From positions 56,133,166 through 56,197,165 of the forward strand of contig NC_086376.1 in assembly GCF_036588685.1 (NCBI RefSeq): a DNA stretch of 64,000 nt. Direction: 5' to 3'. How positions within the stretch are numbered: the first letter of the stretch is position 1; each line of letters starts with the position of its first letter. Under the pieces are notes generated by a model, which made no database searches, was not told the origin of the DNA, and saw nothing but the letters and a program-made list of their open reading frames with translations. Below, piece by piece: positions 1-9,514 of this stretch. Source of the DNA: Mytilus trossulus. Taxonomy: Eukaryota > Mollusca > Bivalvia > Mytilida > Mytilidae. The position numbers and the translations under genes are program-made.

Positions 1-1490
1 CGATTTTAAGAAAAACAGCAACTAAACACCGCATTCCAAGGAAACTTCAAAATTGGCAAAAACGAAAGCTCAAACACATCAAACGGATGGAAAACAACTG
101 TAATATTCCTGACTTGGTACAGTTATTTCCTTATGTAAAAAATGGTGGATTAACCCTGATTTTATAGCTAGCTTAACTTTTAACTTGTGTGACAGTCTCA
201 CAGAATTCGTTACTAGTATATTGACAACAATGTGTGAGCAAAATAAAAGAGCAATAACCCGGTAAATCTCAAAACTTATCTTTTTCAGTTTCAGGTCCAC
301 TAATTATTTCAGGCAATGAAACTCAAAGACATATGCAAGTAGTCCTTCTTAATACTGAATCAAATTTAAACACATTCAGCATACCGTTCAGAATTCAAAA
401 GATGACACTTCATATAAAGTAAATGCTTATCATTTAATAAACAAGGAATTGAAATACAAAGACAATACACAGTTGTGACAAATCAAAAGCAGATTGTCAG
501 GTACAATCAAAGTAAGATTATACATACACTAATTCAGAATACATTTTGGAAAAAAATTATCTCTCACCAACAGCAGGAGTGATGTCTTTTGATTAATTTT
601 GCTTCATAGTATGGTAATAATTCAACAGAAAATGGAGCTCTATTGCCATATTGTTGTGCATTCTTATACCAAAGGTAAGCCAGGAGATCTGTTCAACGAA
701 ACACGCGTAGCAGTGTATTTAAAGTGCGGATCCTGAAATACCATTTCCACTATATGGTATAAATTTTTAATGTAAAAAGATAAATAGAAAAACAAACAAT
801 TGATGATTTTGGTTATAGAATAATAAATGATTAATCAAATGAAATGTTATAGTAGTAGACTCATGAAACAAATAAAAGTATTACAAGAAGAAGTCATTAA
901 TTACAGAAAAAAAGTAGTAAGCATTGAGTGTTTTAAAATTTGATGTTAATCTATTAAATAGTTTAACCGTCCCTTCCTCAGGGAAAGTTGAAATTTGGTT
1001 ATTCTTTTTATATAAAATTATATGTGAGATGTGGAATGATTGTTTATGAGTCCACGTGTCAAAACATGTTATTGTCCTGAATGTGTTAAATGTTACTCCG
1101 TTTTCAATCGGTCAATTCAGTCCTAACTCAGTTGTGTTGCTTGTAGACCCATCTTATTGTAATTGAGTTGTATCAATAAAAAAAATGCCTATTCCGTACT
1201 GCATAACTAAATAGAAACTAGAGATAAGTTAACCCCTTTAATTTGCCATGCCAAAAACTGATAATCACAATACCAGGATTTTAAAACGTCCAATAACTTT
1301 TTTTTAACAGTACTATTTTCTTTTCGACAAGAGTATGTTTTGATTGAATAATGAAAATAAGACTTTATAGATGATCTTCTTATCACGAAAAAACATAGTC
1401 ATGTCTGGTTTTTTTTGTTCACAAAATACAATGGAACTTTATGCGCCTGTCATACAAGTGAGATGTTTCGCTAGCTATAAAACTAGATTT
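1..1490. other. Intergenic, no gene seen
   Basis: I found no coding exon on either strand. The only recognisable item is a reverse-oriented piece of a dispersed repeat near 52-148 (see the repeat at 7215-7385). The rest is AT-rich sequence with many stops in every frame. Confidence 0.5.
52..148 (-). repeat. Dispersed repeat family C, reverse copy
   Basis: Read on the minus strand this stretch has the motif CTTGGTACAG in reverse, followed by the GGAATAT, CCATCCGTTTGATGTG and TTTTGCCAATT blocks that also occur at 7215-7385 and 57385-57545. It is a diverged, partial copy. Confidence 0.45.
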
Positions 1491-1502
1491 AATCCGCTGG
1501 GT

Positions 1503-1650
1503 TTTTTTTTGCATAAGAATAATTCAGGAATATGACGGTTATTCATTCAGTTCGTGTGTTTAATTTTTTGATTTTGCAATTTGACTACACGGACTTTTCG
1601 TTTTGAGTTTATCCAAGAGTTCAGTATTTTCATTATTTTATATGTTATAA
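1503..1650 (+). repeat. Dispersed repeat family C, diverged copy
   Basis: Shares TTCAGGAATATGACGGTTAT, a TTTGATTTTGC block, a GGACTTT block and GTTCAGTATTTT in the same order as the better copies at 7215-7385 and 57385-57545. It is diverged and not coding. Confidence 0.4.
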
Positions 1651-1802
1651 ATTAAAAGAATAAATAAAACTTACAGAAACAAAACTACAACACGAACACA
1701 TATCAATCAGATCTCATAGATTGTAACATACATATTGTGGTGTAGAAGAGGTAGATTTATAATGATGTAGACATACGGAGTAGTGATAACATGATATGAA
1801 AA

Positions 1803-1895
1803 AAGAAGGTGTAGTATGATTGCCAATGAGACAACTATCCACAAAATACCAAAATGACATAAACATTTACAACTATGACCATAGTTAAAAAAAAT
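1803..1895 (+). repeat. Dispersed repeat family A, short copy
   Basis: Contains the family core (GATTGCCAATGAGACAACTA, then TCCACAAAATACCAAAATGACA), matching copies at 7562-7745 and 11090-11215. It is truncated after about 90 bases. The same GCCAATGAGACAACT core lies in the terminal repeats of the Penelope-like element at 31481-34050. Confidence 0.6.
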
Positions 1896-2070
1896 CTAGT
1901 TGTAACTAATTATAATTAGTCAACATTTTTTTCAAATTTCATCATAAATATTGTTTTATAGTGAAAGTCGGAATTCAGTCGCAAGTGATATCACACACTA
2001 AGATTTTTACGTAAGAGAACGATGCTTGAAATTGTTCTTAATTCTTCATTTCTGTTTGTTTTCACTTTCG

Positions 2071-2093
2071 TTTTTTTTTTTTTTTTTTTTTTT
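2071..2093 (+). repeat. Poly(T) tract, 23 bases
   Basis: An uninterrupted run of 23 T. It could be the reversed poly(A) tail of an old retroposed sequence, but I see no recognisable body next to it. Confidence 0.9.
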
Positions 2094-2803
2094 GCTTATG
2101 ACTTATTCGTCAATTACTCTAGTATTTTTCGATAAAACACTAATGCAGCAATTTATAGAATATAGATATATTATAAAAATATAAACCGATGATTCAATAT
2201 CCTCAACAACAAAAGTTCATCTGGTAAAAATGCAGACTTATGTTGTACTGTTACAATACTGTCCCCGTTGGGGAAGGGTTGCGCGCTTTATAAATTAGGC
2301 CGTTAGTTTTTTCTCAATTGAATTGTTTCATATTTTTCATGTTAAAAGCCGAACATTCGGTGTGGGTTTTCCTCATTGTCGGAGGCCGTACGATTACCTA
2401 TGATTACTTACATACTTGATTTGAACTTCGCTGGACAGTTTTCTTCATGTAATCAAACCACATCTCATTATTTTAATCTCATAAAGTGTTTATAAACAAG
2501 TTTAACAAGCAAGGTGTACATATATTTATTTCTCATGCAGCAAAAATACTGCATTCTGATTGGTTAATTACCCCGGTGTAAATAACACCCACCCTTGTTC
2601 ACCACGCGATAAATAAAATTTTAACACCAATTTTTTTTTTAAATTAAAAAATGCCAAAATAAAAAAAAAACGTATTTTTTTTTCCATTTTTTTTAAATAT
2701 AAAAAATAAAAATAAATAAATTTCAGGAAATTCAAAGAACAAAACAATTTGAATTTCCCAAAAAATAAGGGGAAACGTATTTGAAAATGCGCAATGCGAG
2801 GCT

Positions 2804-3770
2804 GGGGCCGTGTCAATGAAAGTATCCTAGGATATGTCCTAAGATAGGTCTTAGGACATTATTTAGGATGGTCTTAGGACGTGTCTGAGACATGTCTTAG
2901 GATGTAAAACAAAGCTGTCTTAGGACTGTCCTAACTACGATGGTCTTAGGACGTGTCTGAGACATGTCTTAGGATGTAAAACAAAGCTGTCTTAGGACTG
3001 TCCTAACTACGATGGTCCTAGGACCATCCTAACACATTTATTTAATTGAAAATATATGTAGAGATTTGTATGACAAAGATTGAATTGTATTTTAGAACCT
3101 ATATGAAAAGAGAGGGAGGATGATTGACTCTAATATAGAAAACAATTAACGCAAAATAAAAGTTAAAGTTTTTACGGAATACTAATAAATACGTTATTAA
3201 ATATGATAAAAGATATAAATGAATTTAATACGAAAACAAAAGTAAATGTTTAAACAAAACTTTGTGATATTCGTGCTGCAATTTTAGTACATCAACTAGT
3301 TTTGTCCTTAGGTCCACTCGATTTCATTACATATATCAAATCGGGATTAGGTATAAAAAAAGAAGTAAACTTTTCCCCATATTTGAATTATTTAAAATAT
3401 GTTTCTTATGATGATAGTATTGTTCAGGCTCCAAAAAAAGGCAGCACGAAATAATTTAATATAATACAATTAAATCTTTAACAAACATTAAACATTTTTT
3501 TTTATTAATTTTATCTTATGATAGTTTAATATTGTATGAGTATTTTTAGTTTTGAGTTTATGCCATATTTATTGTTTTTATTACGTTTTTGGACGATGTA
3601 ACATTTAGAACTATCCTAAGACACCTATTTGTATATCCTAACTTTAGGACCAAATTTAGGACATATCTTATTTTAGGAGACGTTCGTTAACCCGACTTAG
3701 GACTAAGACGTGTCCTAAGACCATCCTAAGACATGTCTTAGTCCTAGGACAGCTTCGTTGACACGGCCCC
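2804..3770. mobile_element. DNA transposon or MITE with GGGGCCGTGTCAA termini
   Basis: The two ends are inverted copies. The left end reads GGGGCCGTGTCAATGAA; the reverse complement of the right end reads GGGGCCGTGTCAACGAAG. Inside each end are many CTTAGGAC/GTCCTAAG blocks in both orientations, giving long, imperfect subterminal inverted repeats. The 590-base middle is AT-rich and has no transposase reading frame, so this is a non-autonomous element. I could not identify a clean target-site duplication, so the superfamily is unknown. Confidence 0.7.
2867..3010 (+). repeat. Two tandem copies of a 72-bp unit
   Basis: Positions 2867-2938 and 2939-3010 are two identical or nearly identical 72-base units starting GATGGTCTTAGGACGTGTCT. 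A third copy starts at 3011 and stops after the first few bases. The duplication lies within the left subterminal region of the inverted-repeat element at 2804-3770. Confidence 0.88.
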
Positions 3771-4806
3771 TGGGTAGTGCACTGCCAACAACCGTTGTTG
3801 AAAATTCTGTACAGCCCTGATTACACCAAGTTAACTAATACTGTCCCAAGTCAGAAACCTCGGCAATGGTTGTTTCTTATTTTTATTATTGCTTTACTTT
3901 TTGTTGTTTGTTTTTTATAATTCTCTGTTTGTTTTGTTATGTGCGTTTTCGTGAATTCGTTTTCTTTAAGGGGGTTGTAATTTAAGAAGCTTTGTGTATC
4001 TTTGATTATATCTGTTTAAATGTATTCACAAAGGAGTAAGTTCAGTTAGGGCCATATTTGGCCCCAATTATAAAGTTCAAGATACAAATTTGTAATTCAA
4101 GCTAAATAAACTGAACCATTTTATGAACTTTCCATACTCGGAGCGATTAAGAGCTTGGCAAATGGATAGAAAATCGACTGCTGTTGAAAATCAAATTTTT
4201 AACTTAAAATATGTCTTTTTTTTAAGTGTTTTTAAGGTTGCAAGATCATTTATATTACATATCGTTTATCCACATTAACATGATATGGGGACTATTTCGA
4301 ATTGAAATCCAAATTAAAGTTTTGGTTTCTGAATTCATTTTCGTTGAAAAATCAAGAAAAGACATTTAAAAACTTGCAAATACATGTAAGCAGCGTGTCA
4401 TTTTCGCAGTTGTGCACCTTACGTGTGTTTGACTTTTTATATCTGGTATAATAAAAAAATAAGAAGAAAAAAACACTCTTCGTTGGAGTCAAAGATTGAA
4501 ATATGAGTACGACAACTAAAAACGTAAAAAAAATACGAGTTATTTGGTTGTTTTGGAAGTATTACAAAATAAATTATAATTTATGTTAATGAATAAATAC
4601 GACACCTTATATAAAGGTTGCAAAGTAAATTTAAAATGTTTAAACATAAATGTTACATTTTCAAAAATTATAAACACAGAATTTGCTAAAAAAAACCACC
4701 AAAAAAAAACTTTTTATCGAACATATCCTCTGATCATAAAATAAGTTTCACTGTAAATATTTCATTTTGCAAAAGCCTAAAAAAAAACTCGATGCGGTAA
4801 CGTTAT
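3771..4806. other. Intergenic, no gene seen
   Basis: AT-rich sequence between the inverted-repeat element and the promoter of the small secreted-peptide gene. I see no exon, repeat family or structured RNA in it. Confidence 0.45.
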
Positions 4807-4807
4807 T

Positions 4808-4842
4808 GTCCAGACATTCTGTAATGTTGTCGATGTCCAGAC
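4808..4842 (+). promoter_or_regulatory. Repeated GTCCAGAC upstream of a TATA box
   Basis: The octamer GTCCAGAC occurs at 4808-4815 and again at 4835-4842, 27 bases apart. It lies 34-68 bases upstream of the TATA box of the small secreted-peptide gene. It may be a paired factor site; this is inference from position only. Confidence 0.3.
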
Positions 4843-4875
4843 CTAATTTCTGACCAACAGGGAAGTTACGTTACA

Positions 4876-4883
4876 TATAAATA
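4876..4883 (+). promoter_or_regulatory. TATA box of the small secreted-peptide gene
   Basis: TATAAATA. The A of an initiator-like TCACTT lies at 4907, 31 bases downstream, which is the usual TATA-to-start spacing. A 5' splice site (CCAG|GTAAGA) follows at 4929/4930. The arrangement supports transcription starting near 4907 with a 23-base noncoding first exon. Confidence 0.6.
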
Positions 4884-5365
4884 CATGTATATCTCGTGTA
4901 ATATTCACTTTCAAATTAAGTCTATCCAGGTAAGATTGTAAAAAGTTTTTCTATTCCAAAAAAATATTTTTAATTTAAGGTCAGAATACAGTTGAAATCC
5001 TTGATTCTCTCGTTTTCTTTCCTTAAAATTTCAAAAAAGCAAACTAAACGAACTATTCATATTTTGGTGCTTAGAATAAGAAAATTTTGTTAATGACCTG
5101 TGAAAGGTGTTATCGATAATGTGATTTTTTTTCAGGGTTTTACTATAACGATTGTACTTTTCTTTTCTTCGATTAAAGTCAAGAAGAAATTATTGAATGA
5201 TCATTATTAGACATACAATGTTTGTTTATACAATAACGATATGATCATTGAAATTTCATTCTTACGTCCATCCTGCAGTGATAAAAATATTTATATCTAT
5301 TAAATGCATGAAACCAAAACATAAATGTTTTAACTATGTTCTTTCAGTGAGAGTCAATCATCAAA

Positions 5366-6039
5366 ATGAACACAAAAGCCGCCATTTGTCTGCTCCTTCC
5401 GTGCATTATCGCACTGGTTTCCTGTGCGTATTACCCAGGATACTCCGGAATGGGATACTCTGGATACCAACAACCAAGACAGGTAGCTCCTTATGCAGCA
5501 TATGCTGCCAATAGCTACCAGGGTCTGAAACAGGCTAAACTCTTCAACTACCGTGAGTATATCTTACACTAGGTCCAAATATTATTAGAATTGTCAAAGT
5601 GGTTGGGTTTGTACCTAAACACAAATGTAATCGTATTATTATAAAGTATGCTATTATACATTAGATTTGAAATATCGCAAGTTAAACTGAATAAGGAATA
5701 CAGTAACCGAGAATTAAAAAGTTCTTATCATTTATTTGTTTATTATTTGCTATTCTAATTACGAAAATAGTTCTATTAAAATATAAATAAAATTATAGAA
5801 TATGAATACTTAAAATGCGAATTTCAAATATAATTATATAAGTATGAAATCTCTCTCTTAGTTAATTAACAATGAGTGTGCAAAAATTGTACGTTTCATA
5901 TATATATGAAGTCTCAAATTTATCATTTTTCTCATGTTATAATTATTATTATTTATAGTTTGTATCTAATTTTGTAGTTCTTGGAGGTCTGTACTTCTTA
6001 AACCTCTTTAACGTCACTGGAAACAAAATCGCTGGTTAG
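5366..6039 (+). CDS. Small secreted Tyr/Gly/Ala-rich peptide, 82 residues (spliced)
   Basis: The coding sequence joins 5366-5552 and 5978-6039 (249 bases, 82 residues plus TAG). The donor GTGAGT splits a codon after its first base and the acceptor TTTTGTAG restores it as Leu. Residues 1-20 are a typical signal peptide (charged start, hydrophobic core, VSC then A). The mature part has ten tyrosines, with GYSGMGYSGY and APYAAYAANSY segments, and ends in a hydrophobic Leu/Phe-rich stretch with one N-glycosylation site at N74 (N-V-T). Mature cysteines are absent, which argues against a disulfide-rich antimicrobial peptide. Tyr/Gly-rich secreted peptides are common in molluscan shell matrix, periostracum and byssus, so such a role is possible but not shown. 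I do not recognise a named family. Confidence 0.72.
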
Positions 6040-7024
6040 AAACATTTTTCATGAGCATCAATGGTAAGTTATTGCATTAGAATTTCATATTTTCTACTTC
6101 TAATAGAAAAGTTATTAAGTGATACCTTGGTTTGATGGGACCAAATTTGTCAGTCCAGTTTGCCGTTCGAATTTCTTCCAAAGTCAAAAACCGTTAGATA
6201 AAAAGCATTTTAAATAATTTCTGCAAATTTGACAAATGGCGCGTTTGTATTGTTCTATTCAGACTATTGCATTGTTAATGCTTCTTACATATCAAAACCC
6301 TTATATAAATAGAGTTTCATAGCATTGTTTTTAGTGTAAAAGACACCTTGCCTGTAAACATGCTATCGTATTTTAATTATATAAGATAAAAAAAAAAAAC
6401 ACCTCCAAACTAAAAAGGCAAAAATATCGACAACCCTCTCACTAACCCCTAACCCAACATCACCATTTTGTCACCAATCAATCAAGGATGACAGAATGAA
6501 AAGAGTGAATATCAAATTGACCTCCATTTTGTCATCAGTGACCAGAATTTACATGAAATAATGATAAACATTGCTTGAACGGACCCAAATTATTGCATGT
6601 AGACGCGTCACATACGGTTTCAATAGAATAACTTTTTTATAGATATGCTTTAAAAAAAAAAAAACGAATCGGTTTAAATTTTAAGAATGTTTTTTCTTTT
6701 GTCGCTGAAATATACATTTCAAACGTAATATGTTTATTGTAGGTTTACTAGCAGTACCCTACTTTTGGTCATGCAGCCATAGAAGTGCTGAATTTCAGAC
6801 AGTGTGCTACAGATTTACCTCAATTCGGATGGCCTTATGTAAATTTTATACCATTATATGAATTATATCATAAATTATGTTGAACTAAAAGTTCAGAACT
6901 TGTGAAAACCGTTTTAAAAGAGTCTATTATCAGATTATAATTTTTTTTTTCTGCAAACCCTTAATTGTTTTTAATGACTTGTTCGGTTCAGCATTTTTAA
7001 GATCTAAAATTTTTTATAATTGTT

Positions 7025-7030
7025 AATAAA
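7025..7030 (+). terminator. Poly(A) signal AATAAA
   Basis: AATAAA followed within 20-45 bases by GT-rich sequence (TGTTGTTTACTTGTG). It is well placed to end the small secreted-peptide transcript. Confidence 0.6.
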
Positions 7031-7214
7031 ACGTACGTAAAAGAAATGTTGTTTACTTGTGTTCTTGGTGATACCAATCTGCTTCTTTAATGTCGGTAAT
7101 GTCGGTGTACCCATATTTTGACTATTCTATTTATAGTGTCTGTTTATTTAACGCATAAATGTAAATATAACGGAATTTGATGAGACTGAGGGTTAGCGCT
7201 ATAGAACAGAGTTT

Positions 7215-7385
7215 AATCTACCATTTTCTACATTTGAAAATGCTTGTACCAAGTCAGGAATATGACAGTTCTTGTCCATTCGTTTTTGATGCGTTTTGTT
7301 ATTTGATTTTGCCGTGTGGTTATGGACTTTCCGAATTGTTTTTCCTCTAAGTTCAGTATTTTTGTGATTTTACTTTTTGCATAAG
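7215..7385 (+). repeat. Dispersed repeat family C
   Basis: Runs from ACCATTTTCTACATTTGAAA to about ACTTTTTGCATAAG. The copy at 57385-57545 is about 90 percent identical by eye over the shared length. It has no coding potential. I recognise it as a common bivalve dispersed repeat, from memory. Confidence 0.75.
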
Positions 7386-7561
7386 TTATGGCTATCAACA
7401 AGTTTGACAAGAGTAACAAGAGCGGTTTCATTGTTGTGCATGAACTTCTGACCCTTAAGGGTCATTTGAATGCATCTCCAGAATTTTTGTTTCTTCAGAT
7501 TTGTGTTGCTACAAACCCTAGTTTTCTGTATAGTAGTATGTTTATAATAATTAGTCTATCT

Positions 7562-7745
7562 TTAAAAAAGAAGATTTGGTATGATTGCCAATAAGACAAC
7601 TCTCCACAAGAGACAAAAATGACACAGCAATTAACTACTATAGGTCACCGTACGACCATCAACAATGAGCAAAGCCCATATCGCATAGTCAGCTATAAAA
7701 GGCCCCTAAATGACAATGTAAAACAATTGAAACGAGAAAACTAAC
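7562..7745 (+). repeat. Dispersed repeat family A
   Basis: Contains GATTGCCAATAAGACAACTC, then CTATAGGTCACCGTACG, CAATGAGCAAAGCCCATA and AGCTATAAAAGGCCCC. The order matches copies at 11090-11215 and 20508-20695 and the terminal repeats of the Penelope-like element at 31481-34050. This suggests that many of these copies are end fragments of such elements. Confidence 0.7.
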
Positions 7746-8056
7746 AGCCTTATTTATTTTCCTGTTATTCGTTTTCTTCGTGGTCATTGTCTAGGCTGTT
7801 TTGAATCTTCGGCTCGTCTAAATGCCCACACGCCTTATTTAGTTTTTCTTAATACTGCAAATGACATGAATGTGTTTATGTTAAAGTTCCTTAAAAAATC
7901 GAGTTCCGTTGCTGTAAATATTGAAGCAAAAGTCAACAAGATACTATATTCACACTCAGAACTGCAATATAGTTTTCAACTGTATTCCTTTTGTTCAAGA
8001 ATTATGTTTGCTATGGAGTTGAAATGACCAACTCAGTACATATCTGCAAGTCTATG

Positions 8057-8290
8057 TAAATAAAGACGAAAGATACAAAAGGGACAATCAAAAAATCTCA
8101 ATCGTAGATAAATCACTTATAACATGGCCAAAAAAACGAAAAGACAACAACGCTTAAATAGATAACTAAAGACTGAACAGCATAAAACCCACACACAGCT
8201 GAAGATGATTTAATGTGCGATGGAAGGGTAAATATATTCTGCTCCACATGTTGCAGCTTTCATGCTGTGTTGTTTCATTTTGCGATTTCA
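8057..8290 (+). repeat. Dispersed repeat family B
   Basis: Begins ACGAAAGATACAAAAGGGAC and ends near CTGCTCCACATGTTGCAGC...TGTGTTG. Blocks in the same order occur at 60883-61112 and, in part, at 50143-50345. Minus-strand open frames across it are by-products of the repeat. Confidence 0.6.
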
Positions 8291-8326
8291 TATGAGGGAA
8301 AACATTTAATGCAGGTATAATATATA

Positions 8327-9255
8327 CACATGGAAAAAAGTATTGCAACACCAAATTGAAATTGAAATTAAAAAACACTTTTCATTTTTTTGGGGATATA
8401 ATTTGGTAAAATAGAACTAGTTAAACATTATTTAAGTATCACCTGAGTTTAATCAATAAATATCGACTCGATAATTTTTTATCTGCACATGCAGCTACTG
8501 TACCCGTAAACAGCAAAACAGTTGTTTTATCCCCTTTGTTTTCAACCCTTTAAATAACCAATTTTTAAAGTTATGTGATTGACACCTTATAATGGGTCCT
8601 TGACAACTCTTAACTGCAGCCAGATGGCAGATTATCAGCATAAGGGAAGCAGGGATGTCGATGTAAAAACTGCACGTATTGTTGGTCATCACCATTTCAC
8701 TATAAGTCGTTTTGAGAATAAATCAGACAATAAACGCTGTTAAAGACATTCCGAGATAATGAAGACCCCCTGTACCATTTGCTAAGGAAAATCAAGCATA
8801 ATGAAGGTTGGTCAGAAGGAAACCCATTGCATACAAGACAATCCTAAAAAGAGAGTTGTGGCCATACAGGAGCTTTTTAACAAGAACTGTTCGAGATCGA
8901 CTCATCGCTACTGGTGTTCGTGCGAAAAGACCATTTCGGAGACCTTTGCTAACGAACAGACACACAGTTTTCCGTATCCAATGTAATGCAGAGCTCGCCA
9001 AAGTTGGAAATTAGCATCGTGGAGGAAGATTCAATGTTCAAATGGAATTCGGTTATCTTCCTTGGCACGATCGTAGCCCGTATTTCAACCATATCGAGCA
9101 TATTTGGGACACTATTGGGCGGAAAGTGCGCGAAAGGACCCCCCAGTTCAAACACATCATGAAATAAACAATGCCCTTCATCAGAAATGGTTGCTGCTAC
9201 CGTAGCAACAAATTAGTCGATTTATGGCAGGAATCAGAAGATGTTTAGATGCGGT
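8327..9255 (+). pseudogene. Decayed Tc1-like DNA transposon, internally deleted
   Basis: The left end is a Tc1/mariner-style terminus (CACATGGAAAAAAGTATTGC) next to TA. Downstream, + frames give TVRDRLIATGVRAKRPFRRP, resembling the DNA-binding linker of Tc1 transposases. After a deletion comes a piece around SPYFNHIEHIWDTIG, the relic of the SP-D-NPIE-W catalytic block. The two N-terminal catalytic aspartates and the sequence between are gone, and frameshifts and stops interrupt the frame. A matching right terminus was not found, so the copy is 3'-truncated as well as internally deleted. Confidence 0.65.
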
Positions 9256-9514
9256 TATCCGTTTGAATGGAGGCTGCGCACAAAGTACTAATTCTTTGGC
9301 GTATAACGATCAATCATGATATGAACAGTCATCTAAGGATTAATTTTGAAATGTCTGACATTGTAAAGTTCGACTACAGTAAAAGTTGTAAAATGCATTT
9401 TTTTGTACAAAAAACACTCCATTTTGGTATTAAAATTGTGGTTATATAAAAAAAAAAAAAAATCAAAAATGTTTTGTTCGTTCCAATACCATTGTTATCG
9501 TAAACTATGTTTCA

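Larger units (their letters stand above)
4907..7050 (+). other. Transcription unit of the small secreted-peptide gene (four exons)
   Basis: Inferred exons are 4907-4929 (noncoding), 5348-5552, 5978-6063 and 6743-about 7050 (noncoding). Every junction is GT-AG: GTAAGA/TTTCAG, GTGAGT/TTGTAG and GTAAGT/TTGTAG. An AATAAA signal at 7025-7030 is followed by a GT-rich stretch. The last intron lies in the 3' UTR, but its junction is only 24 bases after the stop, under the usual distance for nonsense-mediated decay. The exact 5' and 3' ends are estimates. Confidence 0.6.

Noticed and set aside
5248-5514. 88-codon plus-strand frame overlapping the small secreted-peptide gene
   Set aside because: It crosses the predicted 5' UTR intron acceptor and lacks a signal peptide; the other frame has a clean signal peptide and a phase-matched next exon.
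8792-9155. Four overlapping open frames on both strands
   Set aside because: All fall within the decayed Tc1-like element; only the plus-strand frames match transposase segments, the others are shadows.
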